Part shown: in pieces, positions 11,901 through 21,230 of the stretch | Position numbering within the stretch: position 1 is the first letter of the stretch | Layout: every line of letters begins with the position of its first letter | DNA from: Edaphochlamys debaryana | Taxonomy: Eukaryota; Chlorophyta; Chlorophyceae; Chlamydomonadales | NCBI GenBank assembly: GCA_016858145.1 | Contig: JAEHOE010000004.1 | Coordinates: forward strand, 248,001-312,000 | Length of the DNA stretch: 64,000 bases | Reading direction: 5' to 3' | Program-made: the position numbers and the translations under genes | The notes under the pieces: model-generated | Seen by the model: only the letters and a program-made list of their open reading frames with translations | The model's database searches: none | What the model was told of the DNA's origin: nothing

Positions 11901-14900
11901 AGCGACAAAACGAGCCCAAGGCTTCTGGCGGCGGTAGCGGCAGGCTCGCGCCAGCAGCGGTAGCGGCAGATCCCCAGAGCGCCGTCGCAACATCCTCGCA
12001 GCGGCAATATGAGCGCACGACTTCTGGCGGCGGCAGCGGCAGGCTCGCGCCAGCAGCGGCAGCGGCGATGTATCCTGAGAGCGTCGCCGCAACATCCTCG
12101 CTGCGGCGAGCCAAGCCCACGGCTTCTGGCGGCGGCAGCTGCAGGCTCGTGCCAGAGCGGCAGCGGTAGGACCTGAGAGCGCCGCCGAAAAGTCATCGCA
12201 AAGGCGAATTGGGCCCACGGCCCGGGCCACAGTATGGCCCTAGCCGGATGACTCCGTCGCACCCACTGCAAGGCTGAGCAGCAGCAGCGGGCAACACACC
12301 GACGATGCGGCACGCCGGCACGCGGCTAGCCCAGCCCCTTACACGACTCTCCCCTTGCCCGGCTTGCAGTCAACCCCCCTTTACTTGTCAAAGGGCAACG
12401 CCCTTTGTGCCCCCCCATCCCTTCGCAAGAGTAAGGCACGCACGAGTAAGGCATCGCACGAGTAAAGCATTGCACGAGTAAAGCATCGCACGAGTAACGC
12501 ATTGCACGAGTAAAGCATCGCACGTGTAAGGCATTGTACGAGTAAAGCATCGCACGAGTAAGGCACGCAAATGTAAGGCATCGCACGAGTAAGGCAAGCA
12601 CGAAGCACGCGTGAGGCAGGGGGGACGGCGGGGGAGGGCAAGCACGAGTTAGGCGGGCACGAGACAGGTCTCGAGGCCCTCGGTTCACCTTGAGTTGCAA
12701 GGCTGTGTATGCGTACTCATGGCTGCAAGGTAGGTTGCTGAGACGCCGATCCTGGCGTTCGTCTGGCTGGAGTCATTGCGGCGCGACAGGTTGTCACACC
12801 TCAGATCGCCGCAAGCTGAGAAGCTGAGAGAATAGACAACAGGTTCCGCGACCTGCCTGTTCTCACAGCAGCGAGACCGCCACAGCGGCCGCGCCTTCCA
12901 AGCTGATCGCCCCCCGCAAGCGCCTGCACAAACTCAGCCCCTGCGCCCCCTATCTAGCGACATGGCAACCCCCACCCCACAAACAGGGGGGGGGGCACCG
13001 CGTGAGGTGCCGACATGTGCTCCGCGGGGCCGACACGCTACTGCCGACCCACTGCGACTTGTCGCGATCGCATCGTTGATGCTCATTGTTATTGAAGCGA
13101 CCACAGGCGCAGCCCGGAAGCGCTGGGCCGCGAAGATTCTCACTATGTAACACACACTTTTCAAAGCTGGGCCGCTCGCGTAACCGCGAATCATATCTGA
13201 AACAGCGTAGCGCGATAGAGCCATTCGTCGCGAGAACAGGCGTTCCTAAACCGAGGCCGAACTTCAGTCGCTCTCGCTCGTGTGGGGTGCTCGCGACCCC
13301 GCAATCACTGGAAGGTGTAGATCAACAGTCCATGTAACTTCTGAGATCGGTGGCAGGCTGCGAGAGGCCCGCACGGCGGAGAGCGGTCGGACTTCGCGAG
13401 GGCGACCAGGCGCGCTTCCTCCAGGGCGCGACTCCGCCCGAGAAAATGAGATCAGCTATACAGAGCACATTCAGCTATCAGGATTTCGGGTCCCTGTCAC
13501 CCACATGGGTTCGAAACTTCTAGGCGACGAATAAACTTGCGCCGAACCACTCCTGATTCGCCGCCTTCTCCGGCCTGGGTCTGTTGGGCTTGACACAGTC
13601 GGCACTGCAACATCCTCGGAACTTCAGCTTCCGCAAACTTGATGGAACTACCTCGCTCTTTGCTCACCGTTGAAGGCTCCATATGAAACGGATTATGGTC
13701 CTCGGGCTCAGGTCGCGAGTCGGTGCGACCGCATTGTTAACATTTTTTAGTTCGCGCCGGGGCGGTAAGCTCCCCCGTTCTCAACGATACAGTGTCAGGC
13801 TTCCCTAGCTATAGCATTTTGCGTCATGGTCTGGGCGTGTAGCGCAAGTTTGTGCGGGGCTCCATAACAACCCCAGCTCGCCCCAGCAGAGGCCGCGGGG
13901 GGTGTCGAGGTGAGGCCACAGCCCAACAAAGGATGTGGGACACGAGAGGGGCCACAAACCCCACCCGGTCTAGTAGGTCGCCCCCGTAGAAATGGCCTCT
14001 GGACGGGGGCTCAGTCCACGAACAGGGTCCTGAGGTTCGTTGGGGCATGCCAGTACCCGTGTGCTAGCTTGCATGGCTGTCTTACTGAGCCGTCCGTGCC
14101 CCTTTCTGCCTGTGCCTCCCTCCCCGCAGCCACGGGCTCAGTGAGATCAATCGCTGCAGCGGCGGCCGCAGCCCCATCTGCGCCCGAGGCCTCGGCGGCG
14201 GAGGCTGTGGCCATCGCCGCTGCCACGGCCCTGGCCCTGGCCCTGGACGTGGCGTGCGGCCTGGCACACCTGCACGCCCAGGGCATCGTGCACGGGGTGA
14301 GCTAGAAGAGGTTCTACCTTTGCATGGGGGGATTGGCATGGGGTGGACAGGAGACGGGCCGGTGCACTGCCACTACTGGGGTGAGTCTAGGGATTGCGGA
14401 GCTGCTCACCCGATTAGTTCTCCTTGCCTCTTTGTCTCCCCAGGATCTGTCTCCGGGCAACATCCTCCTCGCAAGTCGTGAGGCCGGTGTGTCGCTGGCA
14501 GGAACGGTACTGCATCTGTGTTTGCCTCCAGCCCCCTCGCAGTCAGTTCCGTCATGGCACTCCTTTTGTCACTCCTCTCTCGCCCTTGTTTTGCAGGTGG
14601 CCAGGGCCCCGCGCCGCCCTCCAGGGCCCCTCTGTACGGCATTGACACTGTGGAGGCGTCGGGCGAAGCGGGTCCGCTGGCCACCGCCGCTGCCCAGTCT
14701 GCCGCTTGGGCGGGCGGCTGTGCCTTCCCTGTGGCCGCCAAGCTGTGCGACTTCGGACTGGCGGTGCGGCTGCGGCCCGGAGCCTCCCACACGTCTGGCG
14801 CCTTCGGAGGGACGCCCGCCTATGCCGCTCCCGAGCTGGCGGCGTCGGGCCGGCTGGGCCGTGCGTCGGACGTGTTCAGGTGCGTGACTGCAGGGCAGGG

Positions 14901-15454
14901 GTCAAGGGCATGCGCGCGTCCCCTCCGGTCGCGAGCAGCCCAACACATGGACCCTCCTGCTCCCCACAACGCCTCTGCCTCCCCCTCTCGCAGCCTGGGG
15001 GTCGTGATGGCGGAGCTGGCTGCCGGGCCCTCCGCCGCCTCTGCCCTGCGGGACGCTGCGTGCGCGCCCTCGTCCCTTTGTCCGGCCCCACCGCCGCCCG
15101 TTCCTCCCTTGATGGTGGGCAATTCGGGCGAGGCCCTGTGGCGGCTGGCTGTGAGGTGCACCGCAGCAGAGCCCAGGGCGCGGCCGGCCGTGTGGCAGGT
15201 GAGCAAACACAGTGGGTGATCTTCCAGCAGGGCCATGTAAAGCTCATCGTCCTTGCCGCCATTCGCTCGGCCCGCCGGGACGTCTGCAACCGGCAGCATG
15301 TGCTTCACGCCCACCCTCCCTTTACTCCCTTCCCGCCCACGCCCCGAAGGTCGTTTCGGAGCTGGTGAGCGCAGGGCGGATGGCCCACACGGTTGTCAAA
15401 GCGCTGGCCGCACCAGCCAGGACGCAGACGGTCGATGTGTTGCAAAGGCGCTAG
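2986..15454 (+). CDS. Receptor-like protein kinase: signal peptide, ectodomain, Pro-rich stalk, membrane span, TKL-like kinase
   Basis: Exons by hand: 2986-3388, 3453-3618, 3699-4095, 4271-4342, 4431-4473, 4625-4739, 4838-4981, 5187-5460, 5624-5684, 5792-6006, about 6474-6946, 7070-7394, 7574-7730, 7884-9053, 9191-9297, 9480-9582, 9702-9808, 9988-10093, 10199-10396, 10518-10679, 14130-14296, 14444-14506, 14605-14879, 14994-15198, 15350-15454. They sum to 5,613 nt (1,870 residues) with no stop. A basic leader and LLVAVIAVA core form the signal peptide. The ATG at 2986 puts this core level with that of the paralogue at 1-1424. A Pro/Ser stalk lies near 7890-7995 and the membrane span (WVVGVSVACSVV...) at 8369-8434, followed by RRR. 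Kinase motifs are LGRGAHGVVYSG (twice), VAVKVVV, the HGDLSPGN catalytic loop, CDFGLA and GTPAYAAPE. The catalytic loop has HGD for HRD and Ser for the usual Lys. The role is inferred as surface signalling; the ligand is unknown. The start of the exon at 6474 is the weakest border. Confidence 0.75.
9101..10100 (+). repeat. Tandem duplication of a two-exon kinase P-loop module
   Basis: About 0.5 kb is repeated directly: unit 1 about 9101-9606, unit 2 about 9607-10100, including flanking intron words such as accatgcatgct. Each unit carries exon a (9191-9297 and 9702-9808, both 107 nt, encoding APFR...LESDIH) and exon b (9480-9582 and 9988-10093, encoding the glycine-rich loop LGRGAHGVVYSG). The module begins and ends in phase 1, so it can be used once or twice without breaking the frame. 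Either mutually exclusive splicing or a protein with two P-loops is possible. Confidence 0.8.
11228..12170 (+). repeat. GC-rich 99-bp minisatellite, two blocks
   Basis: Blocks at about 11228-11485 and 11755-12170 repeat a unit of about 99 bp containing ggcttctggcggcgg and agcggcagatcccgagagcgcc. In the second block the word ttctggcg recurs at 11923, 12022 and 12124, giving periods of 99 and 102. The unit length is a multiple of three, so long frames stay open in several phases. The encoded SGGGSGRLAPAAAAADPES repeats have no known domain, and I do not call a gene. Confidence 0.75.
12425..12605. repeat. 16-bp minisatellite (GCACGAGTAAAGCATC-like)
   Basis: About ten degenerate, directly abutting copies of a 16-bp unit, such as gcacgagtaaagcatt and gcacgagtaaagcatc. 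There are no unique spacers between copies, so this is not a CRISPR-like array. Its AT-richer composition stands out from the surrounding GC-rich intron. Confidence 0.8.
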
Positions 15455-17706
15455 TATTCTTTGCCCTTTCACAATGCTGCTTCAAGTTTAAACGCAATCA
15501 AGGATACAACAACGAGGTGCTATGACCTTATTATATCTTGTGCATGCCGTGGGGGCAATGGTTGGGCATTGGGTAACTGGAGCGCAGAGCAACGAAGGCA
15601 GCCAGGCAGGAGTGGACTGGGGAGAGGAGTGGCTGTTCGTATGCGCCTTGGTCATGGTATAGGCAGAGCGGTGAAACGGCACGAGGTGTGGCTTGCTGTG
15701 CCCCCGGAGGGCACCAGGATTCATGCATGCACGAGTGTGGGATGTGGTATGTCTGGCCGCGATATGCGCGATGGACCAGGCAAGGAGGTACAAGTAGTAT
15801 GCGCACAGGGATGCGCAGGATCACGCCGTGATGATGGCACAGGCTTTAGCAGTAGCACGATGCGAGTTCGAGGGCCGCCTGCAGTGTTTTGCGGAGGGTG
15901 GGCTCACGCACAGGGGCTGGGGCGAGGAATCAGCTGACCACCCGTTCCTAGCGGCCGGTGCCAATGGTTCAGTGCAGTATGCAGGCCCGGACGGCCCCTG
16001 ATGGAGACGGGGCTCACTCTGCGGCGCATAACAAACGGGAGGGAGCCGCAGAGTGGGATTGGACGTAGGGCCAGGAGGGCCAGGCCTTTGGACCGCCATT
16101 GGCGGCCGCTAGTGGATGCTAGGCACCAGCATTGATCTGTGGAGAGGGATCTGAGAAACGTCCTGCTACGCAGCGAGGCGGGACGCCCCCAAAGAAAAGA
16201 CACAGCCGTGTGAGACAAGGCTTGACGTCCCCCCCCTCAGTCCCGCATGCCACGCGGCGCTATGGGGCGGAAAGATTGTGGGGAGTCCGCGACGCTGTGC
16301 CGCGTATGTACGAAGCCGCAAAACGCGCTTGCAGGAGCCGTACTACGGCGTCGAACAGGCAATTCTTGCCTGCGGTTCCCGACTCGGTAGCCCCGCAGCT
16401 TCCAGCCATGCGTCGAGCTTCGCTAGCAGCTCCGTTTGCGACTGCTTGCAGTGCTAGCCTCCGGCTTGCGATATCGTTGCATAAGGCTTGGTTCTGTGCA
16501 TCCGATGCGTTTCTGCCGCATGACCGCTGCGTCTGCAAGTTCTTGCGACTTCTTCGACGTGTGCTCCGTTGTCCTCACGCTACGTCTAGTGCAACGTCTA
16601 GTCCTCGGCGGTGCTTGCATGTCCGTGCGGGACATGCGGCCATCAAGGCAAACTCCCTCTGCGCACACACAGCAAAGCAAGAAACGACGTCTGGCGGACA
16701 AAGCGTGCTTAATTAGCTGCGTTTTTGTAGTCCCGATCGCAAGGCAACAGCGCGCTGACTACTACCGGAAATCGTGGCTCTTGCACTACCCCCAGCGTCA
16801 CGTCTGCGCCGCCGTCCACCGCCTAATCATCCAGTGGCGAACTCTATTCTCGCTCCCCCATCTCGTCCCATTTGCTCCGTTCATCTCGCTTCGGGGCGAA
16901 TTAAATTAAGGGCCGGGGGGTCATTATAGACAACGGGGCGTAGTGCCGCGGTGTGACGGCATCGCATTTCGTTGGCCGATGCAAAAGACCTGTGAAGCGT
17001 AGCCGCCTGTGAACGTGGAACCCTTCTCGGGCCGAAAGATTATGGCTAGCAAATACCCCGGGTTGGTGCAAGGGTTGCTGGGGGGGGGAAGGAGAAGGGC
17101 CGGAACTGCAGGGGCGCCAGCGGAGAAAGCCGAGCAGACCCGCTTACCTCGCATGTTACCTGTTAGTGCTAAACGGTACAGCCTCCTCCAATTCCAGCTT
17201 GCCATGGCCCGAGCGCGATTGCGCGCCCGCGTACAGCTAAGCGTCCCCACGCCCCACGCAGCCGAACCTGTGGGTAACGAAGGTGTTGCGTCGCAGACGG
17301 AGGGGCACAGCGTGAGAAGGCGAAGCCTCGAGTGCATCCGAGCGGGGTGAACAGGTGGACGGCGAAGGCCAGCGCAGCCGACATCTAGTAGATAACCTAG
17401 GGCTCGGGACATGGCGGTGTAGTCGGCGTCGGGACCTGCGCGGCAGGAGGCGGGGCGGGGCAGCAGCCGTATGCAGACCACGTGAAGAGTGGGCGTAAAA
17501 GGCAGGCTGGTGGCGAGTACGGACCGACGGACGTGCGGGGCGGTGGAGGCATGCGACGGGCAGGGACCGTGCGTGGGCCGGGGGTGCAACGGGGCTAGTG
17601 CAGTCGGCGGGCCATGAAGCCACAGGCCTTACATGGGCCGAAGGGTGCCTTTGACCCCAAAAGCCCTGTCTTGCCCCTGAAGGGGCGAGCCAACACAACC
17701 CCATAA
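15455..17706. other. Copy A non-genic stretch, possible decayed transposable element
   Basis: After the kinase stop there are 2.25 kb without a convincing gene. Open frames (for example 16132-16716 plus and 16924-17589 minus) show no domain. An AT-rich word running into a G-run (gaattaaattaagggccggg, about 16899-16918) resembles a retroelement polypurine-tract/LTR border. A small palindrome cccctgaagggg sits near 17675. The transposon origin is an inference; no terminal repeats were found. Confidence 0.35.
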
Positions 17707-18730
17707 ATGAGCGACCACGACGGAGCACCGCCCGCTGAACCCATCACGCCCGGCAATCCCCCGCCTGGATCGGATCCTGACGATGATGTGTGGATGGCTG
17801 ACTTGGATTGCTTTCCCTTCGTCCTGGCCCGCGTGGCTGCGGAGCTGTGGCCCACCAACGACGTGGTGTACACAGTGTGCCTCGCCCGCGATGACGCGGA
17901 GGACGAGCCATCACCGCCTCCCGCACTTCCAGAGTTCCGGTTCATATGGCAACCGTTCCTGGAACGCAAGGCTAAAGGAGGAACAGCGTGGTTCGCAATT
18001 GCCCATGACACCCCCACGTCAGCACCACGAGGTTTACATGCTGGACGGCACGAGCACCACCGGCGTGATATCCCCCAACGGAAGGCGAGTAAGGTTTGCA
18101 ATGGAAGCAGCTCAACAACAAGCCGCTGCAGACCTACCCACGGCCAATGCGGAGAATGAGCTCCCCGGCCCCTCAGCGCCGCCCAGCACGGACGACGCTG
18201 GGCAGTCCGGCTCGCAACCTCGCCCCCAGAGCCTGCCTAACCCCACGTCACTCGAACCCGACAGCGACAACACCACCACTTCTGTGGAATGGAAGAGGAG
18301 GCAACCGAATCAGAGGAGTTAAACAACATGCCGCCCGCGACCCATGACTTGCCCCCGGCCAGCCAACCCGTGCGCACGTCCGGCCGCCTGCGACAATTCA
18401 ACTCCCGGCTGATTTCGAAGAAGTGGAAAGAGCAAGACAGGTCAAAGAAGATAAGGACCCAGACCCTCGCCTGACCTGTACGGTCTGCGACAAGCCCATG
18501 CCAAGCCGCAACATGCTTATGTGCAACGCCCTGGGCTGCAACAAGGGCTGGCATACCACTTGCCTCCGGCCCCCCCTTGCGGGCGTTCCCGTGGGACAGT
18601 GGATATGCCCCATGCATGCAGGAGATTGGCTTGACTTTGAGGAGCTCGCCAACCAACAAGCTACACTGCCCTTAAGCCAGCCTCCACCCACCTCCAGCCA
18701 CCCCCACCCGGGTTCCTATCAGTCAAACTT
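17707..18730 (+). pseudogene. PHD-finger protein remnant, copy A (frameshifted)
   Basis: The leading open frame encodes an acidic, Pro-rich N-terminus starting MSDHDGAPPAEP and a FRFIWQPF...GTAWFAIAHD segment. Relative to copy B it has lost about 23 bp near 18018, so its frame ends early at 18159. Two further overlapping frames follow. The last (18423 onwards) encodes a PHD zinc finger with CTVC, LMCNALGC, GWHTTCL and WICPMH, where His replaces the last Cys. No introns explain the frame changes. The finger probably reads histone tails or derives from a transposon ORF. The locus is convergent with the minus gene ending at 18837. Confidence 0.5.
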
Positions 18731-18836
18731 GCGCGGCCCTTGTCGCCAGCACTCTACGCCTGCCCTGCCCTGGCCCGCTGGCCGACTGTCCGTCCCTCAC
18801 ATTACGGTAGTCACGGCGAAAGTCTCCCAGCCGGCA

Positions 18837-20741
18837 TCACATGTGGGGCGCCTTGGTGGCGAGCACGCCGCCCCATTGCAGCCGTGACAGCGCCAGCCAC
18901 TCCTTGTGCCTCAGCCCTCCCAGCTGCGCACCCAGATCCACCATGCCCGTCAGCCGGCAGCCGCCCTTGTTCAGAAAGTACAGCGTCGCGACGCTCTGTC
19001 TGTGCGGACTACCGTCCGCGGCTGCTGCCGCCTCCAGTCCTGTGCCCGTGCCGCCGCCGGGCCGCGCCAGGACGCTCACCTCGTAGCCGCCCAGCTCGGG
19101 CGTCCCGGCGGAGGCGGGCCAGAAGGCGCGCCGCAGCACGTCGCTGCCGCTGAGGTGCAGCTTGCGGTTCTTGTTGTACACCTCCACGTAGCCCAGGAAG
19201 GCACCCGGCGGCGTAAGGTCCACGGCGGCGCTGGAGGCCGGCGGTGCCTGCGCCGGCTCCGCCGCCCCGGCCGCGGCAGAGCCGGCGGCGGGCGAGGCTG
19301 CGGGGGCATCGCTCCGCAAGGCCGGCTCTGTCGGCTCGGCTTGTGCGTCGGAGGCGGAGGCCGGGCCTGGCGGCGGTGCGGAGGCCGCGGCGGAGTCCTG
19401 TGCCGGAACCGCGCCTGCCGACGCGGGCAGGCCATCAGCGGCTTGCAGCAGCGGGGGCTCCGGCTGCGCCGCCGCCGGCGCGTCACCGCTGCCGCTCAGC
19501 TCCGCCAGCCCCACAACCGCCCCTCCATCTGCCGGGTCCGTCGGCTGCTGCACAGCTGAGGCGGGCGAGCCTCTCAAGGGGGCTGCTGCCTCCACGCCGC
19601 CTCCGTCCGACCGCCAGCCCTCCAGCGGTGTGAGGTGCACCTGACCCTCAGCCGTGCGCCAAAGCTCCGCCACGTCACCGTGCTTGAGCGCCAGGCTCAC
19701 GACCGCGGACCGCACTGACGTCAGCCGCAGCGTCTGGCGGCCCTGCGCCACCGACACCCAGTGCGGGCAGCGCTGTTCGGGTGCCACGTCAGCGCCCTGG
19801 GCCCAGACCTGGGCTCGGATCGTGACAGGCCCGGGCGGGTGCTGTGAGAGCTCGTCACGAAAGGCGGCGCGGATGGCGGGGGGGCCCGTGAAGTAGAGGT
19901 TGCTAGAGCCCCGGGAGTACAGCGTCACGAGGCCGCCGTGGGCGGTGCCGCGCGGCGGCGGCGGCAGGGCGTTGGCGGCGGAGGCGCAGGCCGACGGGCG
20001 CGGTCTGGAGCGAGGGGTAGGGGCCAGCGGAGGCCAGATCGGCGCCCGGGCTGGCTCCGCCTGGCTGGGTGAGGGCTGAGCCGGGCTGGGCGAGGGTGTG
20101 TCGATGACCGAGCCGGGTTCCAGAGCGTTCGGACCCACGTGTGCCTCCACGCGGCCGGATGGGTCACGTCGTAGCGTCAGCTGGGCCCCGGGCTGCAGGC
20201 CCAGGGTGCGGATGAGCGTGGGGCTGGCCTGGAGGGCGAGGCCGTCAGCCCACGGCACCAGCTGGAGCCGGAAGAGGCGCGGGTCCGCGCCACTGCACGC
20301 CCACAGCTGCACGAGCGTCATGCCCCCGGCGCGAGCGGTCTGGAAGGAGCGGGGAAAGGCGGCCTCGAGGACTGAGGACCCCGCCAGGACCGGCCCCTCC
20401 CCCTCCAACGTTAGCGTGCCGATAGCACCCTCTGCCGCTGAGGCGGTGGTGGCGGGCTCCTCCGAGGCCGAGCTCGCAGCCAGGGCCGTTGGGCGGCGCG
20501 CGCTGGTGCGAGCGCCGCCGAGGCGAGGTGCGACACCTTGGGAGGGTCGTGTCAGAAGAACCGACGCCGTGTCGCCGCGCAAAGGCCAGGCCGAGCCGAA
20601 GCCGCTGGTGTGCGTGGTGGTCGTGCTGTAAGCACTGACGACGGCTGGCTGGGTTCTTCCGCCGAACCGTGGCGAGGCTGCAGAATCGCTGAGCCGGGAT
20701 GGCCGCGAAGCCGCTCCCAAAGGATGACGAGAGAGGCTCAT
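18837..20741 (-). CDS. Three-repeat B3/AbrB-like protein, intronless, predicted organelle-targeted (copy A, intact)
   Basis: A single uninterrupted 634-residue frame. Residues 1 to about 100 are rich in Ser, Arg and Ala with almost no acids, like a chloroplast or mitochondrial transit peptide. Three homologous repeats of about 100 residues follow, at roughly 107-200, 268-372 and 510-634. Repeat 1 ends LGLQPGAQLTLRRDPSGR and repeat 2 has ITSV-like then ALKHGDVAELWR. An Ala/Pro-rich linker separates repeats 2 and 3. The repeat pattern (GS-x-AIRAAFP, V-x-LWA, then LGL-x-x-G-x-x-L-x-R-x-x-DGR) recalls B3 or AbrB-type barrels, which usually bind DNA. That assignment is inference. The lack of introns is striking among intron-dense neighbours. 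Paralogues lie at 36943, 39301 and 41698. Confidence 0.7.
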   Translation of the reverse strand: MSLSRHPLGAASRPSRLSDSAASPRFGGRTQPAVVSAYSTTTTHTSGFGSAWPLRGDTASVLLTRPSQGVAPRLGGARTSARRPTALAASSASEEPATTASAAEGAIGTLTLEGEGPVLAGSSVLEAAFPRSFQTARAGGMTLVQLWACSGADPRLFRLQLVPWADGLALQASPTLIRTLGLQPGAQLTLRRDPSGRVEAHVGPNALEPGSVIDTPSPSPAQPSPSQAEPARAPIWPPLAPTPRSRPRPSACASAANALPPPPRGTAHGGLVTLYSRGSSNLYFTGPPAIRAAFRDELSQHPPGPVTIRAQVWAQGADVAPEQRCPHWVSVAQGRQTLRLTSVRSAVVSLALKHGDVAELWRTAEGQVHLTPLEGWRSDGGGVEAAAPLRGSPASAVQQPTDPADGGAVVGLAELSGSGDAPAAAQPEPPLLQAADGLPASAGAVPAQDSAAASAPPPGPASASDAQAEPTEPALRSDAPAASPAAGSAAAGAAEPAQAPPASSAAVDLTPPGAFLGYVEVYNKNRKLHLSGSDVLRRAFWPASAGTPELGGYEVSVLARPGGGTGTGLEAAAAADGSPHRQSVATLYFLNKGGCRLTGMVDLGAQLGGLRHKEWLALSRLQWGGVLATKAPHM

Positions 20742-21230
20742 ACTGACTTTGAGGAGCTCTGGATCAAAGCATGCAATTCTGATGCTTCAAAACGCGCTTG
20801 CATAGCGGTGGGGAGCTCAAGGGTCGCGTCAGGGCACGGCGCGCCCGACCCGCTGAGGGCTTACTTGGTCAAACGGGTGGTCACGCGGGTATGCAATGCT
20901 TTGCCCAATGTTCTCTGCAAAGTTCACACGCCCAAGCCGACTTCTGCGGCACCATCCTCGGTCCCCGGCACCATCCCCCGTCCCCGGCGAAGCGCACAGC
21001 TTCAACCCGCAGCCGCAGACCGCATCCCGAGCGTACCATAAGTACGCAGGCGCCACTCCGGCTTTGGTCAGCATGTGTCTCCTCTGTCCCGATGGACAGA
21101 ACTACGACACTGGACAGAAACTCTGCGGGCTTGCGCTCGCCTTCGCATTCCGCCGCACATGACTCTGCGAAAGCACAATGAGAACGCTGTAGCTTGTCTG
21201 GAAGCGTTTACCCGATAGCGACAGGCCACA
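20742..21230. other. Divergent promoter region between the three-repeat gene and the MYND gene, copy A
   Basis: These 489 bases separate two divergent start codons and probably carry both promoters. They hold the family element GGGTCGCGTCA at 20821-20831 and the 16-bp word tgactttgaggagctc at 20744-20759, which also occurs at 18632. Short open frames here have no recognisable product. Confidence 0.5.
20821..20831 (-). promoter_or_regulatory. Shared upstream element of the three-repeat gene family
   Basis: GGGTCGCGTCA on plus (TGACGCGACCC in gene orientation) lies 80 bases upstream of the ATG at 20741. The same or a near-identical word occurs 81-98 bases upstream of the other family members. 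It could be a promoter element or a conserved 5'UTR motif. Confidence 0.45.

Larger units (their letters stand above)
10680..14129 (+). other. 3.45-kb repeat-laden intron splitting the kinase N- and C-lobe exons
   Basis: The donor after 10679 and the acceptor before 14130 join ...KGSLKDAL to the TGSVRS... exon in frame. Other introns of this gene are mostly 60-300 nt, so this one is exceptional. It contains two 99-bp minisatellite blocks and a 16-bp minisatellite, listed separately. The stretches 10680-11200 and 12620-14047 have no recognised coding or RNA content and may be decayed inserted DNA. The left breakpoint of the 11.5-kb tandem duplication (14048) falls inside this intron. Confidence 0.65.

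Noticed and set aside
11055..12169. Two overlapping plus-strand open frames with SGGGSGRLAPAAA repeats, possibly a gene inside the kinase intron
   Set aside because: They follow the 99-bp minisatellite, whose length is a multiple of three, so open frames occur in several phases and on both strands.
12425..12605. A regular repeat array that could suggest CRISPR
   Set aside because: The 16-bp units abut directly with no unique spacers, and the genome context is eukaryotic.
16924..17589. A 221-codon minus-strand frame repeated in copy B (28409-29074) as a possible conserved gene
   Set aside because: Its repetition is explained by the segmental duplication, so conservation is not independent evidence, and no domain is seen.
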